This document shows, piece after piece, positions 11,851 through 54,454 of a DNA stretch of 64,000 nucleotides. The stretch spans positions 229,104 through 293,103 of the forward strand of contig SADC01001389.1 in assembly GCA_004194705.1 (NCBI GenBank), read 5' to 3'. Position 1 is the stretch's first letter; each line of letters opens with the position of its first letter. The DNA comes from Ditylenchus dipsaci (Eukaryota; Nematoda; Chromadorea; Rhabditida; Anguinidae). The position numbers were made by a program, and so were the translations under genes. Under the pieces are notes generated by a model. That model did no database searches. It was not told the origin of the DNA and worked only from the letters and a program-made list of their open reading frames with translations.

Positions 11851-12090
11851 CGTATATTCTCTATTAGAAGGCCCGGCCTTCTATTTTTCAACCCTAAAAA
11901 AGTCGGAAAAAAAATATTTCGATTTTGAGATTTTTGGGTGCTCAACCAAATTTTAAAAGTGGAATCAGGTGAGCTCGTGCTAACTAAGAAAACGCGAAAA
12001 ACAGATTTGCGAATTTCTTTTTCTATGCTGATATATAGGTCCTCAAGGGGGCCTTCTATTAGAGAGGGCCTTCTAATCGAGAATATACGG
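11851..12090. mobile_element. TA-flanked MITE, CCGTAT-CTCTAAT family
   Basis: Ends cgtatattctctattagaa and, reversed, ttctaatcgagaatatacgg, each next to TA. The left end lacks one C of the expected CCGTA. It lies inside the MULE-type element. Relatives occur at 15,925, 19,456 and 32,205. Confidence 0.7.
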
Positions 12091-12168
12091 TAATCGAAAT
12101 CAACAGCAGTGGGACAGTGAATTAAATAGCGTTTTATCAACGGTGTTTTCTGTTCTGTTCACTCATTT

Positions 12169-12489
12169 CTAATATGCCAATATGCCCGAATATGCCCGAA
12201 ATATTCGCAACTCGGGAATGGGGTAGTAGCATGCAGCTCCTCCTGGCCGCCAAACTCTACAAACTCGTCCTCTTCCAGCCAAATGATACTCCTCGTTTTG
12301 TTCCCTTCCTCGTCGACAAGGTTGACTGATGATATTATTCTGCTGATGATGGATTAATTTAAGACCTTTTAGAACATTGAAACTGGCGCCATGGAATCTC
12401 CGGTGGGATGGATTCGACACCAAGCCAACCACTTCGATGTGGCGAAGTTCAAGATGAAAGAAAATGTTTGAAATGAAAAAAGAACTCAA
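12169..12489 (-). CDS. Unrecognised ORF inside a MULE-type element
   Basis: A 106-codon open frame that I do not recognise. It is Arg-, His- and Gly-rich in its second half (e.g. EYHLAGRGRVCRVWRPGG) and has no clear motif. It lies in the unique interior of the element at 11,642-12,713, so it is either captured host sequence or a chance frame. There is no supporting splice or promoter evidence. Confidence 0.15.
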   Translation of the reverse strand: MSSFFISNIFFHLELRHIEVVGLVSNPSHRRFHGASFNVLKGLKLIHHQQNNIISQPCRRGREQNEEYHLAGRGRVCRVWRPGGAACYYPIPELRIFRAYSGILAY

Positions 12490-12779
12490 ATAATCTAATC
12501 ATTGTTGTATCGTTGTTATGTTCGTTTGGTTGAATAAAAGTTGTCGTGAAGGCTGTGAAGGATTTCGTTGGTTATAGCTAACTGACCGTTAAGAAAGCAT
12601 CGCTAACTTACTATGGCTAACTGACCGTTAAAAAAAGCATCGCTAACTGGCCATCGCTAACTGACCGTAAAAAAAGCATCGCTAACTGACCGTATCGCTA
12701 ACTGGCCGGTCCCGCTAGAATGTTATTCTTTAAACTATGAAATTATTTAGATAAAAATAAAATATATATCGATAAAAGA

Positions 12780-13300
12780 TGTGTAACATAGTTCGGAGAC
12801 CTGGGCCTACCTCGTAAATAACTCTGGTATGCATGCTTTTTCATGCATCCAGAGTCACTTTCGAGTGATTTGTGTCTAGGGTATGAGGGTGTGCGCATCT
12901 CAACTCCAAGCCCCTTCGGGGGCGCAGGGGCTTGAGAGTTAGAGATGCGCGCACGCACTTACCTTAGACATGATCCCAGAAGTACTCTTGATCATAAAAT
13001 GCATATAGAGGCTTTTTCGCCACGGCCCAGCTGTAGAACATGGTAAAACAGTGAAAAACTGGCCGAAAATGGCTTCAAAAAAGTGCCCCTATATTATTTC
13101 ATTCCCTCCCAATACAGCCTCTTATCCCTATGAAATTGCATTTCTAGTCTTTTTATAGCAAAATTATTGCATAAAAATGGTTTATAGCCACCCCCAAAAA
13201 TCATGATTGGGGGGGGGGGGTAATCATAGTAGGTCCGATTCTGAGGGGGGGGGGGGTATATCAAAGTAGCTTTTGGGGGGGGGTATCATAGTAGCGTCAA
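12780..13300. repeat. Poly-C composite repeat fragment with compound hairpin
   Basis: Contains the hairpin set ctggtatgcatg / catgcatccag and gtgcgcatctcaactccaag / ctt..gatgcgcgcac, then the atattatttcattccctccc segment and G/C runs at 13,190-13,290. It is closely similar to 1,880-2,350 in the same orientation. Confidence 0.65.
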
Positions 13301-13319
13301 AATTTGGGTCAAAAAATGT

Positions 13320-14007
13320 CTGACCCTAGGCGGAGACAAACTTTTCGGGGCGATGCTATATAGAGCGTTGAGTGTATAGTGCTTATTACTACTACTGCAA
13401 ATGCCTGACTTGTAGAAAATACCACAGCACCTTTACCTACCAAATGGGGTATTCTTACAATTACATTTTACGATTTTGTTCCATTTTTAGTTCATAATTT
13501 TTTACTCCGCCATTTGGCCTGTTATTGCCGTTTTTTCGCAGCCTAAATGTTCGCCTATATAAAAAAGGATTCATTGTCATAACTTAGCACATATGCAGTG
13601 ACAAAATGATATGAGAATAAGGGCACAAAATTACCAAAATCAAAAAGTACAGGGTGTCCCAGAAAAAAAAACCCCTGCCCTTCAAGGGCGCCGTCCGAAA
13701 AAATTTTTATTTCACTTTTTTCAAACAATATGTCATTTTGTAACCCTGGTATTTCTCTAGCGGATGATATATTAACATTCACTAAGTGATAATTGAAAAG
13801 TGGGCAAATAGACCGAGCAAATCAAAAAACCGAATTTTCTATCCCCGGATTTTCTGTTTTTGTTGACTTAAAAATTATTGACGTGTTTTCAGGTTGACTA
13901 TTAAAATCAAAATTTATCTTGCAAGATTTCAGAAATTTATCGTTGAACAAACTTCGAATCCAAACAGTACAATTAACAACATAACAATCGAGATATGCCT
14001 TCTCTGC
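13320..14007. other. RRP45 3' flank with a lone mariner-like terminus
   Basis: No gene is supported. At 13,647 tacagggtgtcccagaaa matches the typical outer end of mariner-like elements (TA target then CAGGGTGTCCCA), but no matching inverted end was found nearby, so it may be a solo or truncated remnant. Confidence 0.4.
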
Positions 14008-15722
14008 TCACTTAGCATCTTTACCGTCTTCAACCGCTTTCGTCATCTTCAGGACCAACGATTTTGCATGCTCTATTGCAAAAGAAGAACATTTGATTAT
14101 CTGAAATGTTTTTTTATTTAAAATAAAGATGTACAAACGAATGAATACCATTTCAGGGTCACATTGATCCTTCACTCTGATGCATCAGACAAATCTCGTT
14201 ACGCTGGTTGCCCCGATAACCAGGTAACCTCGGATTCGGATGCACTCACTTTCACTCGGATCGACAATCGGATCTTCTCTAAAAAGAGGGAAAAGTTAAA
14301 AGGAAAAATGTTAAAATCAGTCAAAAAAATAAAGTTCTCACATTCCTTCGATGAAACCAAAAGTTGTGGTAGCTGGTTTATAGATCATTGTTAGAGGTAT
14401 CATAGGCTTCTCACTGGCGGAATGCTGGATTATTGATAAAAATACACCACACACAAGAGAGAAGTATAAATTAATTATCGAAACCTGAATAAGTCTTTGG
14501 TGAGTCGTCATAAGTGACATCATTGCGCCTGAATCCAATGAGAGCACTTGTAACAGCCAGAACAGAGCAATCAAACAGCCCGCCATCGTATCCCAATACT
14601 TCAGGCTGCACTTTAAATCAACACTAAAATAATTTAATGTTTCGCTGCAACAAATAATAGTAACAAAAGAAGCAAAAAACACATACCATACTGGTTCAAT
14701 TCAATGCACTAAAACAATGTCATGAAGCATTAACAGTAAAACATCGAGCAAAAAATACTAACCAGTGTGTCAAAGTCAATACAATAGGTTTCGCGGAAGA
14801 GTGTTTCAGCATTGTTAAACATTCTTCTGTTTCACCATCCAAGGCCGACTCATTTGCTGTATAATTTAGGTTGTAAAAAAAGAAGGATGAAGAATGTACT
14901 CTAGATATAGCGTTCTCGCTCAAAAACGTGTCTTCAGCATTACTTTTTTGAGAAAGATTTTAATAAAATTCAAGTTATCGTATTAATTAAAGCATATCTC
15001 AATACCTAAATTTCGGCGGTAATTTTCTTAAAGGGAGCGGTCACCTGTCACAAATGCTGTCCCCGCCAATTCAATTTTTTTTCCCGAATCATTGAACTTC
15101 TGTACGGATTTTTCAACTTGGGTTCTAACAAAAGTTTACCCAAGATTAAGTTCTAGGACTTGTTTGTTAGAATCTAAGTTGAAAAATCAGTACAGAAGTT
15201 CAATGATTCGGAAAATTTTTGAATTGGCGCGGACAAATTTAAAACAGGTGACCATCCCATTTTAAGAGTCGTTAGCGGAAATAGCTCAAACACCATCCGC
15301 AAACACGATTTCGGACAAAAATTTTACAATCGGAGAAAATACGGTTACCTGAGGGATGAGCCATCGATAAGAATTCCATTGAAAATTGAATTGAACCAGC
15401 CCCCGGTCGACTACTTCTCCTTGGCGCCGAAATTTCCGCTTCCACTGTGCATAAAATTCTAGATTCGCGAATTTCGACAAGTTATTTAAATTGTGAATAA
15501 ACCTTGTCTCTCCGACAGATGCTGTGGCCATACGAGAATCTTTGTCAAATGTAACTTCTACAGCTCTGGACTCCTTCCATTCTCTTCGATCTATTCTCTA
15601 AACACACAATTAAAATACCGAGTCCAAAATTTAATGAATTTCGCTCAAAATACCTGCTTTTTTTCAAATAGTTTTTGGATAAATTCAGACTGCGAATTGC
15701 AAAAGAAATTTCTTGGGCGCAT
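14008..15722 (-). CDS. EXOSC9: Exosome complex component RRP45 (EXOSC9-like), 9 exons
   Basis: A structural RNase PH-fold subunit of the nine-membered RNA exosome ring. Proposed exons (minus): 15,722-15,654; 15,597-15,503; 15,458-15,349; 14,856-14,763; 14,708-14,687; 14,610-14,485; 14,424-14,342; 14,278-14,163; 14,100-14,008. Recognition rests on family blocks in the right order: KKQRIDRREWKESRAVEVTF, then GETR joined to ILCTVEAEISAP, RETYCIDFDTL, GYDGGLFDCSVLAVTSALIG, a block ending TTTFGFIEG, YLVIG, RNEICLMHQSEGS and a C-terminal helix ending EDGKDAK. The start Met sits a typical distance before the first block. The frame must shift by one base inside exon 4 (near 14,826) and in exon 8 (CCCC at 14,211-14,214), and the exon 6/7 phase does not match. 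These look like sequence indels. The 22-nt exon 5 is the least certain. A palindromic element fills most of the third intron. Confidence 0.88.
15032..15265. mobile_element. Palindromic MITE in RRP45 intron 3
   Basis: Inverted arms: left ggtcacctgtcacaaatg, right reversed ggtcacctgttttaaatt; inward, aatcattgaacttctgtac pairs with gtacagaagttcaatgatt. A partial relative (atcattgaacttctgtacag) occurs at 40,970-40,985. Confidence 0.7.
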
Positions 15723-15924
15723 CTGGAACACAAATTAAAAAGAATATTAAGAGGTTTACTACAATTAAAAACTCAAGAGAACAAAACTGCCGGTAAACAA
15801 TAAATTGCTTGTGTTTGTACAAATCAAATGCTCCAGGTAATTAAAATTTATTTTCAACAAACAGCAAACAAAAGTGTACAATATTTTGTAGAAACATTTT
15901 ATTGCAGTCGTGACAAATATCATA

Positions 15925-16171
15925 CCGTATTTCCTCTAATTACCGCCCGGGGCGGTAATTAGAAGCATGCAATTTTTTCAAACTTCAAGTGTTCAAAACT
16001 CGTGTTTTCATTTACTGTTTGAGCTGTGTAAAAAGTGCCTGTTAGATTTTTGAAATCCCTCGCAGGCACTTTTTACACAGCTCAAACATTAAATGAAAAC
16101 ACGAATTTTGAACCACTTGAAGTTAGGGGGGCGGCAATTAGAGGGGGGGGCGGCAATTAGAGGAAATACGG
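15925..16171. mobile_element. TA-flanked MITE, CCGTAT-CTCTAAT family
   Basis: The left end ccgtatttcctctaattacc and the right end gcaattagaggaaatacgg are inverted, with TA on both sides. The interior is itself palindromic (gcctgttagattt / aaatccctcgcaggc). Confidence 0.8.
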
Positions 16172-17096
16172 TAAATACCTTTTTTGTTATTATATCTTTC
16201 TTGTCTTTTTCAGATTTTCCGTTCAAATTTTTTCGATCATCATGTAGTCTTATTTCTCTTTCTTACGATTTATAAACTTCGCCAAAAACTTTGCAAAAAA
16301 GATAAGGTAGCCAAACTGGTCAGGGATGAGAAATTGTAACTATTTGGGGGAAATAGTTACAAATTTTTGAATTTGTAACAACAGTCAAAAATAGTGAACG
16401 AGGGTCAACTGGCGGCAATCCCAACTGGCGGCCACCGACTGGCGGCCATCCCAACTGGCGGCCACCGACTGGCGGCTACTATGCCTACTACCTATTAGCC
16501 CGACTATCTAAAAGTACACTAATTACCTGTATGGTATCTCAACCTTCGAAAACACATCTTCTGACCGAAATAGCTGTGCCAGCGTGACCGCATAGACTCT
16601 TGATCTGTGTACCTAGGTGGTTGTACCCCGGCGGTGTAAAGGTCTCAAATTCAGGTAGTATCGCCCAGGTGGCGGTATCAAGACCCAAGTATCTAGATTG
16701 AAGATGGTAATATCTAGGACCTTATACCTAAAAAGTAGTACCTAAGTATCCATGCCAGGTATTCTTAAAAGGGGCCTTTTTCACCAAACATGTTTTTCTT
16801 ACCTTTTTGTCGTTTTGGGGACATGTTTGAGTCCGTCCTAACTTACGCTGGCCTACCCTGCACCTAAGCGTTAACAAAAACGGGGAGAACTGGCCGTACA
16901 TCAGGCGCGTAGTGACGGGTAAAATATCAACTCGCGAAGGATTTAACTCGCGAAGGTTTTTAAAATTATGTTCTTGTATGGGCTATTATATTGCATACAC
17001 GACACTTGCGGATGCTCTACAAGAATAGACAATATAAAAAATAATCACCTCCTCTCCTCAAAAGCACACCTCAGGTAATTCCCTTATGAGTACTTT

Positions 17097-18465
17097 CACT
17101 CCGTATCATAAGTATAGACGCACCCATATTTTGTGATATTTTAGCGATTTTTGACTAAAAGTGAGAAATTTTTAATATAACGAGATACATTTAGGCGAAA
17201 AAACATGTTCTGGCGCAAAAACCGAGTTAGAAAGCGCAAGAAAATAATTTGTAGTTGTAAACATTGAAATCAGACGTATAATAAGTATAGACGCAGTTCG
17301 GTTTGTAATGCGCCGCTCGATGTTTTCATTTATTTTGAAGCAGATATCATCTTACTTCTGGTTCGACTGTGTCTCGGCTACAATTTAGTAGGTCAAACTT
17401 ATTTTTTTGATGATTCTAAGAAAAGTTATGACCATCAACATGAAAACGTCGATTCCTAGTCAAAATAAAGGAAAATCTAAAGAAAATGACTGTTTAGTCA
17501 CATAAATAATAGCTTTTCTCAAAAATGTCGATGAAAAAAATAAAATCCATTGCATGATTCAAAAGCTCTTTGATTTCTCTACATAATGACATGTTGACTG
17601 TTGTTTTATAAAAATACAGGGCTGAGAAACGGACGGTTGAATTTCGACAAGACAAAACAGGCTAAAAATAAGGCAAAAAGAGGGGTTTTTTACTTTCTTA
17701 ACTTCAACCGTCCGTTTCTCAGCCCTGTATTTTTATAAAACAACAGTCAACATGTCATTATGTAGAGAAATCAAAGAGCTTTTGAATCATGCAATGGATT
17801 TTATCTTTTCATCGACATTTTTTGAGAAAGCTATTATTTATGTGACTAAAACAGTCATTTTCTTTAGATTTTCCTTTATTTTGACTAGGAATCGACGTTT
17901 TCATGTTGATGGTCATAACTTTTCTTAGAATCATCAAAAAAATAAGTTTGACCTACCAAATTGTAGCCGAGACACAGTCGAACCAGAAGTAAGATGATAT
18001 CTGCTTCAAAATAAATGAAAACATCGAGCGGCGCATTACAAACCGAACTGCGTCTATACTTATTATACGTCTGATTTCAATGTTTACAACTACAAATTAT
18101 TTTCTTGCGCTTTCTAACTCGGTTTTTGCGCCAGAACATGTTTTTTCGCCTAAATGTATCTCGTTATATTAAAAAATTTCTCACTTTTAGTCAAAAATCG
18201 CTAAAATATCACAAAATATGGGTGCGTCTATACCAGGGATGATATCTCAAAATTTCGAAAAAAAGTACATTTGGTCAAAAAAAGTACAATTTGGTCATTT
18301 TTCGTCAAAAAGTGCAATTTTATCCAGTGCTTATTGCTATTTTGGAGCGAAAAAAAAGATTTTGACTAAAAACTTCAAAAATAAAAAAGATTTGGGGTCC
18401 CAAAAAAGTACAAATCTTTTAAAAGTACATATATCATCCCTGGTCTATACTTATGATACGGAGTG
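17097..18465. mobile_element. 1.4-kb foldback element
   Basis: Arms of about 560-580 bp are nearly identical in inverted orientation, from cactccgtatcataagtat at the left to its reverse at the right, with the axis near 17,665. The right arm is split by a 209-bp hAT-type MITE. There is no ORF. The high arm identity suggests a recent origin. Confidence 0.85.
18234..18442. mobile_element. 209-bp hAT-type MITE with 8-bp duplication
   Basis: Ends cagggatgatatctc and, reversed, gatatatgatgatccctg-like. The perfect duplication GTCTATAC lies at 18,226-18,233 and 18,443-18,450. Removing it restores the inverted arm of the surrounding foldback element. CAGGG ends plus 8-bp duplication fit hAT. Diverged relatives of the interior (aagtacaatttg) occur near 55,040. 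Confidence 0.85.
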
Positions 18466-18599
18466 TACATGCATACTAGAATCATTGGGTAACAGAACCT
18501 GAAGGCCACCATCTAAGATACTTACCCTTTATCCTAAGATAGCCATTTGCTCTTCTGGCATACCTTACCACGCTCCTGAGATGCCTACTTAGTTCCTTC

Positions 18600-18810
18600 G
18601 CATGCCCATCCACTCTTATGGCATACCTACCCTTCTTACCTATCCACCTACCATACTACCCTTCTACCCCCCCCCCCCCCATTCACCTACCATAACTACA
18701 CATCCACATAACTCATCTATCCACCTACCATATGTACCAGTTATTCTCCTCCCTAGCTACTCTCCTCACTACCCTACGTACCCTCCTACCTTACCTACCC
18801 ATCAAGTGTA
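18600..18810. repeat. Pyrimidine-rich low-complexity tract
   Basis: Irregular repetition of ctaccctcctacc/ccacctac words, including a C14 run. It gives a long Pro/Thr-rich open frame that should not be taken as a gene. Confidence 0.6.
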
Positions 18811-19455
18811 GAATTTAGATAGGTCCTTTTGGTGGGTTGTGAGTGCCATCTTCTTATTCCAAATGCGCTGTGACTGTATGAATTTCATTTTGTTCGAAAT
18901 GTGAAGAAGAAATCCCTATTAATTGCAATGTGCAGTGTGCTGGTCTTTGGCCGCTCCGCGGGCAAATATCATTGGTCTGTTTAAATAACTTTTGTGGGCC
19001 CTAGAAAATGAAAACCTGTTCAAATTTATCACTTTTGACTCTATTTGACTGAAAAAAGGCACGGATAAGTACCGATATCTATAAAAGCGGAACTTTAAAA
19101 ACTTTCGCGAGCTGACCTTTGCGAGTTAAACTCTTTGCGAGTTGACCTTCGCCAGTTGACCGTCGTCTGTAGTGACGGTGTTAAAATATTTTCTAATTTC
19201 ACAGTAAGTTTTAATTCCACTTCAATTAGAAGGGCAGTTCCCCTCCCCAAATATGATAGGTCATATGACCGGATTCGAAAATGACCGATCATATTCCAAC
19301 CCTAACTAAAAATAAGAGAAGTTAGACCCTTACTTCAATGAAAAATAAAAAACAGGCAAAATTGCACAGTGAGAACACCTCAAACTTCCACGTACATCGA
19401 CCAACACCTGCACCTACACCTGAAATGATTAACGCCCATTGTAAGAAACCTAATA

Positions 19456-19593
19456 CCGTATTTTCTCTAATAAGGCGGCCCCCCTCCTTTTTTGACTAAA
19501 ATTTCAGAGTTAAGGCCATTTTTGATTGACAATTTTCAGATTTTTGGGGTTTGAAAAATAAGGCGGCCGGCCGCCTTTTTAGAGGAAATACGG
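19456..19593. mobile_element. TA-flanked MITE, CCGTAT-CTCTAAT family
   Basis: Ends ccgtattttctctaataagg and, reversed, cgtatttcctctaaaaagg, with TA on each side. Length 138 bp with ggcggccggccgcc near the right end. Confidence 0.8.
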
Positions 19594-19607
19594 TAGTCTT
19601 TTTATAT

Positions 19608-20744
19608 GGTTATGCGTAATTAGTGCTCCAGTAATTAGTGCGCCGGTAATTAGTGCGCCGTAATTAGTGCGCCAGAATGGCTGTAGATGGATTCATCTTC
19701 GATAAGTTCATCCTTGAACAATTTCATCCACGGTAAATTCATCCGGTAAGTATATCCAGCAATGAATTCATCCTCCGCTAAATTCATCCTTTAAATCTCC
19801 GAGTTTACAGGTTGAAATCCCGGTGGGTGCAGACTTTTTTTCTTTGCTATTTATGCCAGTAATATAATTTTCTAGGGATTAATTAACTTCAGGATGAGTA
19901 GGAAAACCACTTGTATCCACCCTGGAAGGGTATACCTCTGTTACAACCTGAAAATTTTAGATTTAGCCAAAATGTGTGAAAAACCATGGTATCCTACTCA
20001 AAAGCATGGTTCAACAGTGTTTGATAATTCCAAGAAAAAGATTTTACAAACGAATACCCCGGTACCGAGTTAGGTAGTCCCTCAGTTGCCTGGAGGGTGC
20101 TATAACCATCAGGCAAGTGAGGTAACTACTAGGTGGCCACCCCAAACCACTAGGTGGCCAACCAAACAACTAAGAGCAACCAGGGTGGTATACTTGACGA
20201 TGGCTGAGTTGAGACTCAGTCGGCTGAAGTCAGCCGGCTGAAGCCACCACCCTGGTAGCAAGCCCAAACCTTTAGGTAAAATCAGGTACCCCTATCTAAG
20301 TACCATCACTTGAGCACTGGTACCTGGACACTTCAATTTTACCTTGTCAGTACCTCAAAGTTGGGTTGCCGCAAAGCTGACTCCAAAACTGCGATGAGAA
20401 CATGTGTTTTGAGGCTGATTATTGATAAAAGTTAGTTTGTGTTACTAACATTGCTTGGGATACTAACTGACGGTTGAGATACCGTCTACGGGTTAAGGGT
20501 GCCAACCAGGTGCTTGCGGCACCATCCAAGAGGTCAGGGTTCCCTTCCAGTTATGGTTACGATTCTGAATTCTCCTAGAGATATTTTGGAGCACTAATTA
20601 CCGGCGCACTAATTACTGGCGCACTGATTACTGGCGCACTAATTACTGGCGCACTAATTACTGGCGCACTGATTACTGGCGCACTAATTACTGGCGCACT
20701 GATTACTGGCGCACTGATTACCGGCGCACTAATTACGCATAACC
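19608..20744. mobile_element. TIR element with ggcgcactaatta-array ends
   Basis: The left end ggttatgcgtaattagtgc is followed by three ggtaattagtgcgcc units. The right end has about ten units of ggcgcactaattact (20,585-20,735) and then gcataacc. Flanks ttttatat on both sides suggest an 8-9 bp duplication blurred by a T-run difference. A second small array (aaattcatcc words, 19,685-19,790) and a T-arm-like word (caggttgaaatcccgg, 19,800-19,838) follow the left end. No transposase is seen. Confidence 0.75.
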
Positions 20745-21150
20745 TTTTATATAAACCAGGAACAATTGTCCCTTTTATACAGGCCGGAAACTATCGGCGC
20801 CGTCCGCTTGTATTTGGTGGGTATAAGTTGTGATAGCCGCCAGTCGGGGGCCGCCAGTCGGTGGCCGGCAGTTGGGATTTTACCAAAATAGTTATAAGGT
20901 GTAACTATTTTGACTTTTCATTATGGATGGCTTTTTTTATTTTACATCATATAATCACTTTTTATTTTTACACTTTATTTTTAGGCGACCGTCCATGTTT
21001 CCTTTTTTTTTATTTCGAAAAAATGGAACCGTCCTGATTTTACACAAAAATTTTCAAAAAAAGTCGGTTAAATTAGGACGGCCCCATTTTTTGAAATAAA
21101 AATGAGGGAAAAAAAACGGTCGCCCGAAAATGGCGAGTAAGAGTAAGCGT

Positions 21151-21222
21151 ACGCCAGTTAAAATCCCACGATATCCTTCTTGCAAGTCGGCGCTCTAACC
21201 ATTTGAGCTATCGGGTCGCCCC
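21151..21222 (-). other. tRNA-like segment
   Basis: On the minus strand, ggcgacccgatagctcaaat then ggttagagcgcc matches a tRNA 5' half with box A. A degenerate box B (gggattttaactgg) follows at the right spacing. The poor T arm argues for a tRNA-derived repeat or pseudogene. Confidence 0.5.
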
Positions 21223-21239
21223 AGGCCTGTTTCTTATTT

Positions 21240-21942
21240 CTCTGCTATCTGCCTCCCTTACATAAGTATAAAAAAAAAACCGATTATATGCTGTAAAATT
21301 AAAAAAAAAATCATAATGAAAAGTATGGTTTAAATGCAGGACGGCGATGAAAAAATTAGGACAGCGAAGGACGGCGCAGTCACTATGGTGTCCAGTCAGT
21401 CTGAGCCAGGTTGTATCACTTGCTTACAAATAGTTCTGATGTGTATAAAATAATGCGAAAAAATAATGTTTGAAGAAACCAAAATGTGATTCCACCCACT
21501 TTTGTATGCAGGGTTAGTCAAAAAAACGCCCCATTAAGAAGTGGCCCCTGTTAATACCTTTCCCCTCCCAATACAGTCCATAATCAGGATTGGTTAAGCG
21601 CCGAGGCGTAGAAATGGAAAAAAAGCTATGAATCGTTCAAATCGAATTTTCTTTTAATAGTGTTATACACAAAAAGAAAGCTTTAGTTTTATTTTTTTTT
21701 GGAGAATTTGATGCCTCATAAAAAAATTAAAATTAAGTCTGCACGCTGGCCTACTATTTCGCCGTAATTTATTGAAAAATCTTAGAAACTACCTAAGAAA
21801 AATTAAGTACAAAAGAAATGCTAAGTACAATAGAGATTTGCACAACTTTTTGCGCACCAAATGTTCAACTCAAAACCAATTTCAATACATGTTTATAAAC
21901 TTATTGACGGTAAAAAAATAATAGAATACTGTTCTTTGTCAT
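21240..21942. other. PFDN5 3' flank, no gene seen
   Basis: AT-rich. It holds a short fragment of the poly-C composite repeat at 21,520-21,590 (aatacctttcccctcccaat) and otherwise nothing I can name. Confidence 0.4.
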
Positions 21943-22684
21943 CTATGAGCCACCACCTGACGGAAGTGTCATTTCTTGAATCTTTTTTTGAAGAGCGGCC
22001 ACAACTGATTGACGAACCTGTTGTTTTCTGGTAGCACCTTAAGATGTACAAATTATCAAAGTTCGGTTCTTAGTATGATTACTAAGACTGACCTTTCGGC
22101 AAACAGTATCCAATTGGGCCTCAACAAATGAATATTTTCGTTGAAAATACTCATGGGCCTGTTTCTTTTTCATCTCCACAAAATAGCCTGTGCCTATCTC
22201 TATCAAATATCTGCAATGTATTAAATTATTTGTCAGTCAAAATTATAAATTTCACTTGTCAGGGTTAGGAATTCGGGCTTTGATGTACACCTAAATCATG
22301 CCTTTTCGAAACTATTTTAGGAATAATAGAAGTAAATTTCTCATTACAGATTCAGATAGGGGGATAAGTGCCTGGAAAATTACACAATTACCACTTACTC
22401 TACAAATAAATAAGTAACACACCTGTTTGTCTTTCTCACTCGAATTAATCGAATCAACAGTCGACTGGCATCGTCCGAATTTACTGGCTACACTTTTTAG
22501 CTCATTCAGTGACTCATTGAAAAAACTCAAGTCTCCATCCAACTGTCTAAAAACATTATTTAGCATAGTAATGACAACAAAAAGTTGCAAATACAAACCT
22601 CTGCAAGTTGCTCAATTCCTCAACGGATAATGAATGAAGGTCGATAACTTTCTGACCAGCAGAATTGGTTGAAGCAGCAGCCAT
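21943..22684 (-). CDS. PFDN5: Prefoldin subunit 5, 6 exons
   Basis: An alpha-type subunit of the hexameric prefoldin chaperone, which passes unfolded actin and tubulin to the CCT chaperonin in the cytosol. Exons (minus): 22,684-22,599; 22,546-22,423; 22,371-22,348; 22,290-22,256; 22,210-22,083; 22,037-21,943. Together they make 492 nt, 163 residues plus stop, against about 154 in animals. Visible features: N-terminal coiled-coil helix (LSVEELSNLQRQLDGDLSFF, FNESLNELKSVASKFGR), the beta-hairpin core ALIPLSESVYIKARIPNPDK, the conserved IEIGTGYFVEMKKKQAHEYF, then the C-terminal helix (RKQQVRQSVVAALQKKIQEM). The frame is open throughout. Of the five genes this is the only one that needs no frame repair. 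It lies head to head with WDR7. Confidence 0.94.
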
Positions 22685-23185
22685 TAGAAATTAGGAAGGT
22701 AGCACACGATCAAAGATATTATTAAATAAGACAAAACTTGCTAAAAACTAGATAAGATTCTAAAAGCTTTAAAAGTAGAAACAATTTTGATAGAAATATC
22801 TCTTGAATTTAGGTTATTTATAGAACGCATTATCATGGCGTTCTGTTTATCGGGTGAAAAATCAAAATACCAATACTTTTTGATTTCATGTACTTTTCCT
22901 TTATGCAGCTGTTTTGCATCCTTTGTTTGCAATCATGTACGAAAAACTGTTTTATAGGATACGATCGTGATCACTGAACGCCGATTTCATACATTTTTCG
23001 TGTGTTATTGTGTCTTTGCAAAAAAGTTATTACAATAATCGTAAGGATTTTATTAGATACTTTTATTTTTTCCACCTTCTACGTCATCTCTTCTCAGAAT
23101 TGGACTGAAAATTTCTGCGGAAATTATTTCTTTCACCAGTTGGGTGCGATCCAAAAATCTTTTGGTGAAAAATTAACCACAATGA
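22685..23185. promoter_or_regulatory. Shared upstream region of PFDN5 (minus) and WDR7 (plus)
   Basis: About 500 bp separate the two proposed start codons, so the two genes probably share a bidirectional promoter. The strip is AT-rich and free of the repeats that fill most of the window. No clear TATA box or initiator was identified. A 63-codon minus-strand frame within it (22,741-22,932) is not recognisable and is treated as noise. Confidence 0.45.

Positions 23186-54454
<31,269 letters not shown>

Larger units (their letters stand above)
11642..12713. mobile_element. MULE-type non-autonomous element with tandem-array ends
   Basis: A perfect 9-bp duplication, GCTAGAATG, lies at 11,633-11,641 and 12,714-12,722. 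Nine bases is the hallmark of Mutator-like insertion. Both ends are arrays of ggtcagttagcgatggcc words in opposite orientation (11,645-11,800 and about 12,575-12,710). The 780-bp interior has no transposase. It holds a TA-type MITE (11,851-12,090) and a segment, about 12,140-12,490, with a 106-codon minus-strand frame of unknown origin. It could be a gene-capturing (Pack-MULE-like) element. Confidence 0.85.
16325..20935. mobile_element. Large composite element with ggcggccaccgact-array ends
   Basis: Tandem copies of caactggcggccaccgactg at 16,410-16,485 face copies of the same word in reverse at 20,833-20,880. Outside them, aaatagttac-type words are also inverted (16,340-16,400 versus 20,885-20,915). 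No transposase is seen. The interior holds at least four further elements, listed separately, so the element has served as a repeated insertion target. Exact outer ends are not fixed. Confidence 0.6.

Noticed and set aside
18602..18811. 69-codon Pro/Thr/His-rich ORF
   Set aside because: Produced by a pyrimidine-rich simple repeat with a C14 run; no start context, splice or homology.
19608..20744. CRISPR-like array of ggcgcactaattact units
   Set aside because: Units are directly adjacent without unique spacers, are mirrored at the opposite end, and the genome is eukaryotic; they are transposon termini.
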